A DNA stretch of 64,000 nt from Burkholderiaceae bacterium (GTDB taxonomy: Bacteria > Pseudomonadota > Gammaproteobacteria > Burkholderiales > Burkholderiaceae_C), in the NCBI GenBank assembly GCA_026125795.1, contig JAHCKM010000001.1, forward strand, positions 248,001 through 312,000. The letters are read 5' to 3'. Positions 9,477-16,390 of this stretch are shown one piece after another; positions within the stretch are counted from its first letter, which is position 1, and each line of letters opens with the position of its first letter. The translations under genes and the position numbers were made by a program. The notes below the pieces were generated by a model. It saw nothing but the letters and a program-made list of their open reading frames with translations, was not told where the DNA came from and searched no databases.

Positions 9477-9510
9477 GGCCCGAGCGGGCCGGGCAAAACG
9501 CGAAATTCTA
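9477..9510 (-). promoter_or_regulatory. Candidate yajC-secDF promoter and leader hairpin
   Basis: On the minus strand TAGAAT (9510-9505) is a good -10 hexamer about 55 nt before the yajC start. Between it and the Shine-Dalgarno sequence lies a perfect stem, GGCCCG-(2 nt)-CGGGCC (9477-9490), so the leader RNA would carry a small hairpin. I could not assign a -35 box. Confidence 0.35.
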
Positions 9511-9552
9511 GGCCCTGGCCTCCGCGCCACGGCCGCGGCGCGAGCGCCGAGC

Positions 9553-10494
9553 TCAGAACAGCGCCATGCTCAGCTTGCGGCGGTACTGATCGACCACCGG
9601 GTCGCTCGCCACCGCGGTGGGCTTGCCGGCCACCTCGAGCGTTCCTTTGGCCTGCTCCGGTGCCGCTTTGGGCGCCGGTTTGCTCATCAGTTCCAGAATC
9701 GCGACGTAAGTCTTGCGCGCCAGCTGGTCGTTCCACTGCTTGTCGCGCATCACGATCTCCAGCAGCTCGTCCATCGCTTCGGTGAACCTGCCGCCGGCGA
9801 AATGGCGTTGCGCCAGCTCGTAGCGGGCGTCGAAGTCGCGCCGGTTGGCGGCGATGGCGGCTTGCAGCGCGGCGTCGCTGCGCGCGCCGGGCGCCTTCTC
9901 GCAGGCATCCAGCCAGAGCCCGAGCGCTGCGATGCGCGCATCGAGCGCGGCCTTGCCGGCCATCGGGTCGTAGGCCATGCGCGCCTGCGCGGTGCGGCCG
10001 AGCTCAAGCAGCAGCTTCACGTAGTCGCTGCGCGCCGCGTCGTTGCCCGGCGCCACCGCCACCGCCTGCTGCAGCTTGGCCAGCGCCGCATCGGTGTCGC
10101 CGACGGCCTCGAGGGCCTCGGCTTCTTCGGCCTGCGCTTCGGCCTCGGCGTCTTCGCTGCTCGGCACGTGGCGATCGAGGAACTGGCGGATTTGCGCCTC
10201 GGGCTGCGCGCCGACAAAACCGTCAACCGGCTGGCCCTGATCGAACAACACGCAGAACGGGATCGAGCGCACGCCGAAGGCCTGGCTCAGTTGCCCGGCG
10301 ATCTCGGGCTGTTCGTCGCTGTTGAGCTTGGCCAGCTTGAAGCGGCCGGCGTATTCGCGCTCGAGCTTCTCGAGCACCGGGCTCAAGGTCTTGCACGGTC
10401 CGCACCACGGCGCCCAGATGTCGAGCAAGACGGGCGCCTGGGTCGACGCCTGGATCAGTTCGGATTCAAAGTTCTGGATGGTGATGTCGATCAT
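9553..10494 (-). CDS. cnoX: CnoX-type thioredoxin with C-terminal helical repeats
   Basis: The 313-residue protein has an N-terminal thioredoxin domain (about 1-110) with an intact WCGPC redox motif, the cis-proline region SIPFCVLF, and a TPR-like helical C-terminus (about 130-285, including VGDTDAALAKLQQAVAVAPGN and ARYELAQRHFAGGRFTEAMDELLEI). This is the architecture of CnoX/YbbN, a holdase that protects unfolding proteins during oxidative stress and passes them to chaperones. E. coli CnoX has lost the CXXC cysteine pair; this protein keeps it, so real oxidoreductase activity is likely. I chose the ATG at 10494 because the family starts MIDITIQNFE; 43 further upstream in-frame codons look non-coding. 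Confidence 0.88.
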   Translation of the reverse strand: MIDITIQNFESELIQASTQAPVLLDIWAPWCGPCKTLSPVLEKLEREYAGRFKLAKLNSDEQPEIAGQLSQAFGVRSIPFCVLFDQGQPVDGFVGAQPEAQIRQFLDRHVPSSEDAEAEAQAEEAEALEAVGDTDAALAKLQQAVAVAPGNDAARSDYVKLLLELGRTAQARMAYDPMAGKAALDARIAALGLWLDACEKAPGARSDAALQAAIAANRRDFDARYELAQRHFAGGRFTEAMDELLEIVMRDKQWNDQLARKTYVAILELMSKPAPKAAPEQAKGTLEVAGKPTAVASDPVVDQYRRKLSMALF

Positions 10495-10541
10495 GGCGAA
10501 ACGGTGGGGCCACGCGGCCTTCGATGTGAGGGCCCCGCGCC

Positions 10542-10547
10542 TACAAT
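10542..10547 (+). promoter_or_regulatory. Candidate purE -10 box
   Basis: TACAAT lies 30 nt before the purE GTG, in the 83-bp divergent gap between cnoX and purE. TTCGAT at 10520-10525 is a weak -35 candidate with a 16-bp spacer. I saw no purine riboswitch or PurR-type palindrome. Confidence 0.35.
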
Positions 10548-10577
10548 GCAAGCCCTTTCGGATTTTCGCGAGAGACC

Positions 10578-11078
10578 GTGGCGTCCACCGATCCCCCTGT
10601 CGTCGGCGTGCTGATGGGCTCATCGAGCGACTGGGAGACCTTGCAGCACGCGGCGAGCATTCTCGCCGAGTTCGGGGTCGCCCACGAACGGCGGGTGGTT
10701 TCGGCGCACCGCATGCCGGACGACCTGTTCGCCTATGCCGAGAGTGCCGCCGGCCGGGGCCTGCGAGCCATCATTGCCGGCGCCGGCGGTGCGGCCCACC
10801 TGCCGGGCATGCTCGCCGCCAAGACGACCGTGCCGGTGCTCGGGGTGCCGGTGCCGAGCCGGCATCTGAACGGCGTCGATTCGTTGCATTCGATCGTGCA
10901 GATGCCCAAGGGCATTCCGGTGGCCACGTTCGCCATCGGCAGCGCCGGCGCAGCCAACGCGGCGCTGTTCGCGGTGGCGCTGCTGGCCCATGGCGACAGC
11001 ACCCTGCGCGGCAAGCTCGATCGTTTTCGCGCCGATCAGACCGCGGCGGCGCGCGCGATGACGCAGGAACTGAAGTGA
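10578..11078 (+). CDS. purE: N5-carboxyaminoimidazole ribonucleotide mutase
   Basis: The 166-residue class I PurE moves the carboxyl group of N5-CAIR to form CAIR in purine synthesis. The active-site blocks are present: GVLMGSSSDW (about 10-19), VVSAHRMPDDL with the catalytic-loop His, and IIAGAGGAAHLPGMLA. The start is GTG at 10578; the only nearby ATG would remove part of the substrate loop. It is followed by purK, which makes its substrate. The two are separated not by ordinary sequence but by a 77-bp repeat that is also found between two other genes in this window. Confidence 0.96.
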   Translation: MASTDPPVVGVLMGSSSDWETLQHAASILAEFGVAHERRVVSAHRMPDDLFAYAESAAGRGLRAIIAGAGGAAHLPGMLAAKTTVPVLGVPVPSRHLNGVDSLHSIVQMPKGIPVATFAIGSAGAANAALFAVALLAHGDSTLRGKLDRFRADQTAAARAMTQELK

Positions 11079-11152
11079 GCGGCGCACGGCCGCTCCGAAG
11101 CCGCCCGTTCCCCCTTGGGGGGACGGCGCGCAGCGCCCAGGGGGCCAAGTGA
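11076..11152 (+). repeat. 77-bp stop-to-start junction repeat, copy 1
   Basis: The element runs from the TGA of purE to the GTGA of purK. It aligns without gaps to 40340-40264 on the other strand, with about 65 of 77 positions identical by eye. It contains the block GCACGGCCGCTCCGAAG, a tight CCCCC-TT-GGGGG stem (about 11110-11121) and a GGCGC-GCA-GCGCC stem (about 11125-11137). It looks like a dispersed palindromic element that sits exactly between operon partners. It could act as a hairpin that stabilises or attenuates the mRNA. Confidence 0.75.
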
Positions 11153-12303
11153 CCCGCGCGCGCGTGCTCGCGCCGGGCGCCACGCTCGGCGTGCTGGGCG
11201 GTGGGCAGCTCGGCCGCATGTTCGTGCACGCGGCACAACGCCTGGGCTACCGATGCATGGTGGTCGATCCCGAAGCCGATTCGCCCGCCGGCAGCGTGGC
11301 CGAGCAGCACCTGCGCCTGCGGTACACCGATGCGCGTGCGCTCGATGCCTTGGCGGCCGGCGCGCACGCGGTGACCACCGAGTTCGAGAACGTACCGGCC
11401 GAGGTGCTGCGCCGCCTGGCCGAGCGCTTGCCGGTCGCGCCGGGCGCGGCCGCGGTGGCGGTTTGCCAGGACCGCGGGCTTGAGAAGGCCACCTTTGCAC
11501 GCTGCGGCGTGCCGTGCGCCCCGCACGCAGCGATCGAGAACGCGGCCGCGTTCGACGCGCTGTCCGAGGGCCTGCTGCCCGGCATCCTGAAGACCGCGCA
11601 GCTGGGCTACGACGGCAAAGGGCAGCGCCGTGTCGAACGGGTTGACGAGCTTGCCGCCGCATGGCGCGAACTGGGTGGCGTGCGCTGCGTGCTGGAGCGC
11701 CGGCTCGACCTGGCCTGTGAGATCAGCGTGGTGCTGGCGCGCGGCGCCGATGGCGAGCTGGTCAGCTTTGCGCCCTTTCGCAATCTGCACCGCGACGGCA
11801 TTCTCGCCGTCACGCAGTGGCCGGCGCCCGGCATCGACGCCGCCGCCGCTGCGCGCGCCGATGCCGCGGCGCGCGCGATCGCCACGGCGCTCGACTACGT
11901 CGGGGTGTTGTGCGTCGAGTTCTTCGTGTTGCGCGACGGCTCGTTGTGCGCCAACGAAATGGCGCCCCGGCCGCACAACTCCGCGCATTGCACGATCGAC
12001 GGCGCCGACGCCAGCCAGTTTGACTACCAGGTGCGTGCGCTGGCCGGCCTGCCGCTGCCGGCGCCGCGCATGCATTCGCCTGCGGTGATGCTCAACCTGC
12101 TTGGCGACCTGTGGCGTGGCGACCGCGCGCCGCGCTGGGAGCGCGTGCTGGAACTGCCCGGGGTGCACCTGCACCTGTACGGCAAGACACAGGCGCGGCC
12201 CGGTCGCAAGATGGGCCACCTGAGCGTCACCGCATCGACGCTCGATGCGGCCGACGCGGTGGCCCGACAGGCCGCCGCCGCGCTGGGCATCGCGCCGTGG
12301 TGA
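11149..12303 (+). CDS. purK: N5-carboxyaminoimidazole ribonucleotide synthase
   Basis: The 384-residue ATP-grasp enzyme makes N5-CAIR from AIR, bicarbonate and ATP, feeding PurE. It has the N-terminal dinucleotide-like fold (GATLGVLGGGQLGRM), the ATP-grasp core (KTAQLGYDGKGQ, then CVEFFVLRDGSLCANEMAPRP with metal-binding Glu/Asn, and HNSAHCTIDGADASQFD) and the PurK C-terminal domain (YGKTQARPGRKMGHLSV). It starts with GTG at 11149, which lies at the end of the junction repeat. No good Shine-Dalgarno is visible there apart from the G-rich repeat end (AGGGGG at 11140-11145). Confidence 0.96.
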   Translation: MTRARVLAPGATLGVLGGGQLGRMFVHAAQRLGYRCMVVDPEADSPAGSVAEQHLRLRYTDARALDALAAGAHAVTTEFENVPAEVLRRLAERLPVAPGAAAVAVCQDRGLEKATFARCGVPCAPHAAIENAAAFDALSEGLLPGILKTAQLGYDGKGQRRVERVDELAAAWRELGGVRCVLERRLDLACEISVVLARGADGELVSFAPFRNLHRDGILAVTQWPAPGIDAAAAARADAAARAIATALDYVGVLCVEFFVLRDGSLCANEMAPRPHNSAHCTIDGADASQFDYQVRALAGLPLPAPRMHSPAVMLNLLGDLWRGDRAPRWERVLELPGVHLHLYGKTQARPGRKMGHLSVTASTLDAADAVARQAAAALGIAPW

Positions 12304-12316
12304 CGGGTTGACTGGC

Positions 12317-13291
12317 GTGGCGATCGTCACAGGGTCCGATCCCAGCGCCATCGAACGTGCGGCGCAAGCGCTCGCCGCCGGCGACCTGGTCGGCGTGCCG
12401 ACCGAGACCGTGTACGGCCTAGCCGCGCGCGCCGACGACGATCGCGCCGTCGCGCGCATTTTCGAGGCCAAGGGACGGCCGAGCGACCACCCGTTGATCG
12501 TGCACGTGGCCAACCGTGATCAGGCGTTGCCGTTGTCGGCGCCCTGGAGCGAGGGCGCCGACAGGCTCGCCGCCGCGTTCTGGCCCGGACCGGTCACGGT
12601 GATCGTGCGGCGTGCCGAAGGTCGTGCCGCAACCGCGGCCGCCGGCTTACCCACGCTGGCGCTGCGTTGTCCGGCGCACCCGGTGGCGCAGGCGCTCCTC
12701 GCGCGCTGCGCCGAGCTCGGTGTGGCGGGGCTGGCCGCGCCGAGCGCCAATCGCTTCGGGCGCGTCAGCCCCACCACCGCGGCCCATGTGCGCGACGAGT
12801 TCGGCGACGATCTGCTGGTGCTCGACGGCGGTGCCTGCCGCCTGGGCATCGAGTCGGCCATCGTCGACGTGTCGGGCGCAGCGCCGGTGCTGTTGCGTCC
12901 GGGGGTGCTCGCACGCGACGAACTCGAGCGTGTGCTCGGCCAGCCGCTGCGCGACGCCGATGACGGCAGCGTGCGCGCGCCGGGCACGCTCGAGAGCCAC
13001 TATGCGCCGCGTGCCACGCTGCGTTTGATGAGCAGCGAAGACTTGCGCTCGGCGCTCGGCGTGCTGCCGGCGAACGTGAAGGGCGTGGCTGTATATTCAC
13101 GCACGGCACCGCGCCGGCACCCGCTGGTGCGGGTGATGCCAGACGACCCGCGGGCGGTGGCGCAGGAGCTGTTCGCCGTGCTGCGCGAGTTCGACGACCG
13201 TGGCGTGAAGCTGGTCTGGGTCGAACAACCGCCCGACACCGCGCCTTGGGAAGGCGTCAACGATCGTTTGTCACGCGCAGCGTCGCGCTGA
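12317..13291 (+). CDS. tsaC: Threonylcarbamoyl-AMP synthase (Sua5 type)
   Basis: The enzyme forms threonylcarbamoyl-AMP from threonine, bicarbonate and ATP, the first step of tRNA t6A37 synthesis. The YrdC domain occupies about residues 1-200, with GVPTETVYGLAA, the substrate motif KGRPSDHPLIVHV, and APSANRFGRVSPT. A C-terminal Sua5 domain (about 215-320) makes this the long Sua5 form of 324 residues rather than the short TsaC. I chose GTG at 12317 (MAIVTGSDPS); a TTG at 12308 is also possible. It starts 13 bp after purK. tsaB, another t6A gene, lies two genes downstream. Confidence 0.93.
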   Translation: MAIVTGSDPSAIERAAQALAAGDLVGVPTETVYGLAARADDDRAVARIFEAKGRPSDHPLIVHVANRDQALPLSAPWSEGADRLAAAFWPGPVTVIVRRAEGRAATAAAGLPTLALRCPAHPVAQALLARCAELGVAGLAAPSANRFGRVSPTTAAHVRDEFGDDLLVLDGGACRLGIESAIVDVSGAAPVLLRPGVLARDELERVLGQPLRDADDGSVRAPGTLESHYAPRATLRLMSSEDLRSALGVLPANVKGVAVYSRTAPRRHPLVRVMPDDPRAVAQELFAVLREFDDRGVKLVWVEQPPDTAPWEGVNDRLSRAASR

Positions 13292-13319
13292 AGCCGTGCG
13301 TTTGAATTGGAACTGGGGC

Positions 13320-14228
13320 ATGTGGATCGGTAGCAGTCGGTTGATTTCTCGCTTACGTGCGGCCTTGTGCTGCGGGCTGACCGGACTCGCGGCGTGCGGT
13401 GGCGGAACCGACGCGATCGAGCCGTTCGAGCCGAACCAGATCATCCTGTTGGGCGACGAGACCACGGTGCTGACGGCCGACGGCAAGAACTACAGCATCA
13501 ACGGGCTCGACGCGAACAACGCGATTGACTGCACGCTCGCGCCCATATGGAGTCAGCTGCTGGTGGGGAACTTCGGCATGACGCTCGACCGCTGCAACCC
13601 CAACAGCGTCACGCCGCGCGCCGTCACGCGCGGGGCGCCGGGGGCCAAGGCGGCCGACATCGAGGCTCAGATCACGGCGCAGCTCAACGCCAGCGCACCG
13701 TCGCCGAAGGACCTGTTCCTGCTGATGGTCGGGCTCAACGACATCATCGAGCGCTTCGAGGCCGGCGCCGATTGCGGCGATTACGAACTCGAGGCACGCG
13801 GCCGACAGGTGGCGCAGCAGGTGAATCGGCTGGCAGCGGCCAACGTGCGCACCATCCTCGTCACGGTGCACGACGTGGGTCTGACGCCCTACGCGCGCAC
13901 GCGCAATGAAAGTGCGCGCCTGACCTGCCTGACCGCAACCTTCAACGCGCGCGTGCGCGTCGACATCCTGCAAGATGGCCGGTTCATCGGCTTGGTGCTG
14001 GCCGACGACCTGACGCAGGCCATGACCAAGGTTCCGGCGGCTTACTCGCTGACCAATGTCAGCGATGCGGCCTGCACCGTCGCCTTGCCCGATTGCACCA
14101 GTGCCACGCTGGCCAGCGGCGCGGAGTCGACCACCCACCTGTGGGCGGACGACCGTCACTTCGGTCTGCGCGCCCACGCCAATATCGCCAGCTTCGCGAT
14201 CACGAGGGCGCGCAACAACCCGTTCTAG
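13320..14228 (+). CDS. SGNH/GDSL-like lipoprotein with altered nucleophile position
   Basis: The 302-residue predicted lipoprotein has a signal peptide ending in the lipobox LAAC (Cys about residue 26). The mature part has SGNH-hydrolase layout: block I NQIILLGDETTVL, block II Gly in VTRGAPGAKAADI, block III LMVGLNDI with Gly and Asn, and block V WADDRH supplying Asp and His. In active members block I reads G-D-S and the Ser is the nucleophile; here Glu occupies that place. It may therefore be inactive as an esterase, or use different chemistry. An in-frame GTG at 13296 would add 8 residues; I prefer the ATG because it sits just before the basic n-region. Confidence 0.75.
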   Translation: MWIGSSRLISRLRAALCCGLTGLAACGGGTDAIEPFEPNQIILLGDETTVLTADGKNYSINGLDANNAIDCTLAPIWSQLLVGNFGMTLDRCNPNSVTPRAVTRGAPGAKAADIEAQITAQLNASAPSPKDLFLLMVGLNDIIERFEAGADCGDYELEARGRQVAQQVNRLAAANVRTILVTVHDVGLTPYARTRNESARLTCLTATFNARVRVDILQDGRFIGLVLADDLTQAMTKVPAAYSLTNVSDAACTVALPDCTSATLASGAESTTHLWADDRHFGLRAHANIASFAITRARNNPF

Positions 14229-14264
14229 GCGGCGTCGCGCCGACTCCAAGCCTCGATCATCAAG

Positions 14265-14990
14265 ATGGCCCGCCTGCTCGCGCTCGACAGCTCGACCGAG
14301 CAGCTGGCGCTGGCGGTGGCAGCCGGCGACGCGCGTTGGACGCGTGTGGTCGAAGGCGGCGCTCAGGCCTCGGCGCGTATGCTGCCGCTGGCGCTCGAGG
14401 GTCTGACGGCGTGTGGCCTCGGTGTGCGCCAGCTCGATGCCGTGGCCTTCGGCTCCGGGCCCGGCGCGTTCACCGGCCTGCGCTGTGCGTGCGCCGTGGC
14501 GCAAGGGCTCGCGTTCGGCGCGCAGATCCCGGTGGTGGCGGTCGACAGCTTGATGCTGGTGGCCGAAGACGCGCGCCTGGCGCTGTCGCTGGCCGGTCAC
14601 ACGCCGCTGTGGGTGGCCATGGATGCGCGCATGGACGAGGCTTACGCCGCGTGTTACCTGCACGACGGCACGCGCTGGCAGGTGGTGGATGCGCCGGCGC
14701 TGTACACGCTCGACGCGCTGGCGGCGCGTTGGCGCGGGCAGGCGCCGCTGGCGGTGGCGGGCAGCGCCGTGCGGGCGTTTGCCGGCCGCCTGCCGTTCGG
14801 CGCTGCGATCACCCAGGCGGTGGTGCACGATCGTGCCGGCGCGCTGCTGCGCTTGGCGTTGCGGCGGCACGCCGACGGTGCGGCGGTGAATGCAACGCAT
14901 GCGAGGCCGATCTATCTGCGCGACAAGGTGGCACTGACCGTCGCCGAACGCGATGCCGCGCGCGCGGCGACGGACGGCGCAAATGGCTGA
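14265..14990 (+). CDS. tsaB: tRNA threonylcarbamoyladenosine biosynthesis protein TsaB
   Basis: The 241-residue ASKHA-fold protein has LLALDSSTEQLALAV at the N-terminus and the conserved FGSGPGAFTGLR block (about residues 62-73). TsaB is the non-catalytic partner of TsaD in transferring the threonylcarbamoyl group to A37 of tRNA. The proteobacterial order tsaB-rimI-udg is kept, and the TGA overlaps the rimI start by 8 bp. With tsaC upstream, two of the four t6A genes are in this segment. Confidence 0.95.
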   Translation: MARLLALDSSTEQLALAVAAGDARWTRVVEGGAQASARMLPLALEGLTACGLGVRQLDAVAFGSGPGAFTGLRCACAVAQGLAFGAQIPVVAVDSLMLVAEDARLALSLAGHTPLWVAMDARMDEAYAACYLHDGTRWQVVDAPALYTLDALAARWRGQAPLAVAGSAVRAFAGRLPFGAAITQAVVHDRAGALLRLALRRHADGAAVNATHARPIYLRDKVALTVAERDAARAATDGANG

Positions 14991-15483
14991 GGCGCAGGCG
15001 ATCCGGTTCGTCCCGGTCGGCCTGGCCGACCTCGACACGCTGGTGGCGATCGAGAGTGCGGCCTATCCGTTCCCGTGGAGCCGCGGCAACTTCATCGACT
15101 CGCTGAATGCCGGCTATCTGGCGCGCAAGCGGGTCGATGGCGGCGGGCAGTGGCTCGGCTATTTCATTGCGATGCCCGGCGTGCAGGAGGTGCACCTGCT
15201 CAACCTCACAGTGGCGCCGCCGCACCAGGGGCACGGCCATGCCCGCGCGATGCTCGACGAGCTGGTGCGCGAGTCGCGGGCGCTCGGGGCGCAGCGCCTG
15301 TGGCTCGAGGTGCGCACCAGCAACCAGCGCGCGCAGCAGCTGTACCGCCGCTATGGCTTTCGCGATGTCGGCCTGCGCCGCGGCTACTACCCGGCCGGCA
15401 CGCTCGCACGCGAGAATGCGATCGTGATGAGCCTGTTGTTGAGCGGCGACGCTGCCGCCCCCGCGCCCCATGCCGTGGACTGA
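14983..15483 (+). CDS. rimI: Ribosomal-protein-alanine N-acetyltransferase
   Basis: The 166-residue GNAT-family enzyme acetylates the N-terminal alanine of ribosomal protein S18 in E. coli. It has the family start region (DLDTLVAIESAAYPFPWSRG), the acetyl-CoA loop PHQGHGHARAML and the C-terminal block QLYRRYGFRDVGLRRGYY. The ATG at 14983 lies inside the end of tsaB; a start 30 bp further upstream would only add Arg-rich sequence. Its own end overlaps the next gene by 14 bp, so tsaB, rimI and the glycosylase form a tightly coupled operon. Confidence 0.93.
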   Translation: MAEAQAIRFVPVGLADLDTLVAIESAAYPFPWSRGNFIDSLNAGYLARKRVDGGGQWLGYFIAMPGVQEVHLLNLTVAPPHQGHGHARAMLDELVRESRALGAQRLWLEVRTSNQRAQQLYRRYGFRDVGLRRGYYPAGTLARENAIVMSLLLSGDAAAPAPHAVD

Positions 15484-16270
15484 GCGCCAGCGCGCGATGC
15501 TGGGCGAGATGGGCATCGTGGTGTGGGCTCCCACCCGCGTCGCCTCGGGCGTTGCGGCCGCGGCGACGGCGGTTGATTCCACAGCGGCGTCAAAGACCGC
15601 GGCACGCGTCGGGACGGAGACTGCGCGCAGCGCACCGGCAGCGGCCGACAGGCCCTTGGCGCGCCGTGACGACACGCGCTACGCACGTGAGGGCGAGGTC
15701 GCCGCGCTCGACTGGCAGGCGCTGCGCGAGCATGTGGCCGCGTGCCGCGCCTGCCGCTTGTGCGAGGGCCGCACGCAGACCGTGTTCGGGGTCGGCAACG
15801 AGCGCGCGCACTGCATGATCGTCGGTGAGGCGCCGGGCGAGAACGAAGACCGGCAAGGCGAACCGTTCGTCGGCGCGGCCGGCGAGCTGCTCGATCGCAT
15901 GCTGCAGTCGATCGGCCTGACGCGCACGGATGCGCCGCCAGCGCAACAGGTCTACATCGCCAACACGCTCAAGTGCCGCCCGCCGCGCAACCGCAATCCC
16001 GAGCCCGACGAGCTGGCGTTGTGCAGCGTCTACCTGCGCCGGCAGATCGAGCTGGTGCAGCCCCGGCTGCTGATCGCGATGGGACGCTTTGCGGTGCAGT
16101 CGCTGCTCGACAGCAGCGATCCGATCGGCCGACTGCGCGGCCGGGTGCACCGCTTCGCAGAGCGCCCCGTCGTGGTGACCTACCACCCGGCCTACCTGTT
16201 GCGCAATCCCGCCGACAAGGCGCGCGCGTGGGCCGACCTTTGCCTGGCGGCCGAGCAACTGCATCGTTGA
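15470..16270 (+). CDS. Family 4 uracil-DNA glycosylase (Fe-S)
   Basis: The 266-residue protein has a low-complexity Ala/Thr-rich N-terminus (about 22-66) and a family 4 UDG domain from about residue 85. The 4Fe-4S ligands can be placed at Cys95, Cys98 (CRLCEGR), Cys169 (TLKCRPP) and Cys185. The water-activating motif is [17 protein letters not shown] (about 119-135) and the DNA-contact block is [14 protein letters not shown]. The enzyme removes uracil from DNA at the start of base-excision repair. It begins inside the end of rimI. The variable N-terminal linker seems typical of this family in Burkholderiales. Confidence 0.93.
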   Translation: MPWTERQRAMLGEMGIVVWAPTRVASGVAAAATAVDSTAASKTAARVGTETARSAPAAADRPLARRDDTRYAREGEVAALDWQALREHVAACRACRLCEGRTQTVFGVGNERAHCMIVGEAPGENEDRQGEPFVGAAGELLDRMLQSIGLTRTDAPPAQQVYIANTLKCRPPRNRNPEPDELALCSVYLRRQIELVQPRLLIAMGRFAVQSLLDSSDPIGRLRGRVHRFAERPVVVTYHPAYLLRNPADKARAWADLCLAAEQLHR

Positions 16271-16390
16271 ACCGATGCATCATCAGTTGGTAGGGCGTCG
16301 CTGACGCGATGGCGCTCCACCGGGGCCTGGCGCGCCGTATCATCGCGCCCGCCACCAGCGCGCCGCGCGGTGCGCATCACGAACACACGC

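Noticed and set aside
10495-10577. Possible purine riboswitch or PurR operator before purE
   Set aside because: No conserved riboswitch core and no palindrome of the PurR type in the 83-bp gap.
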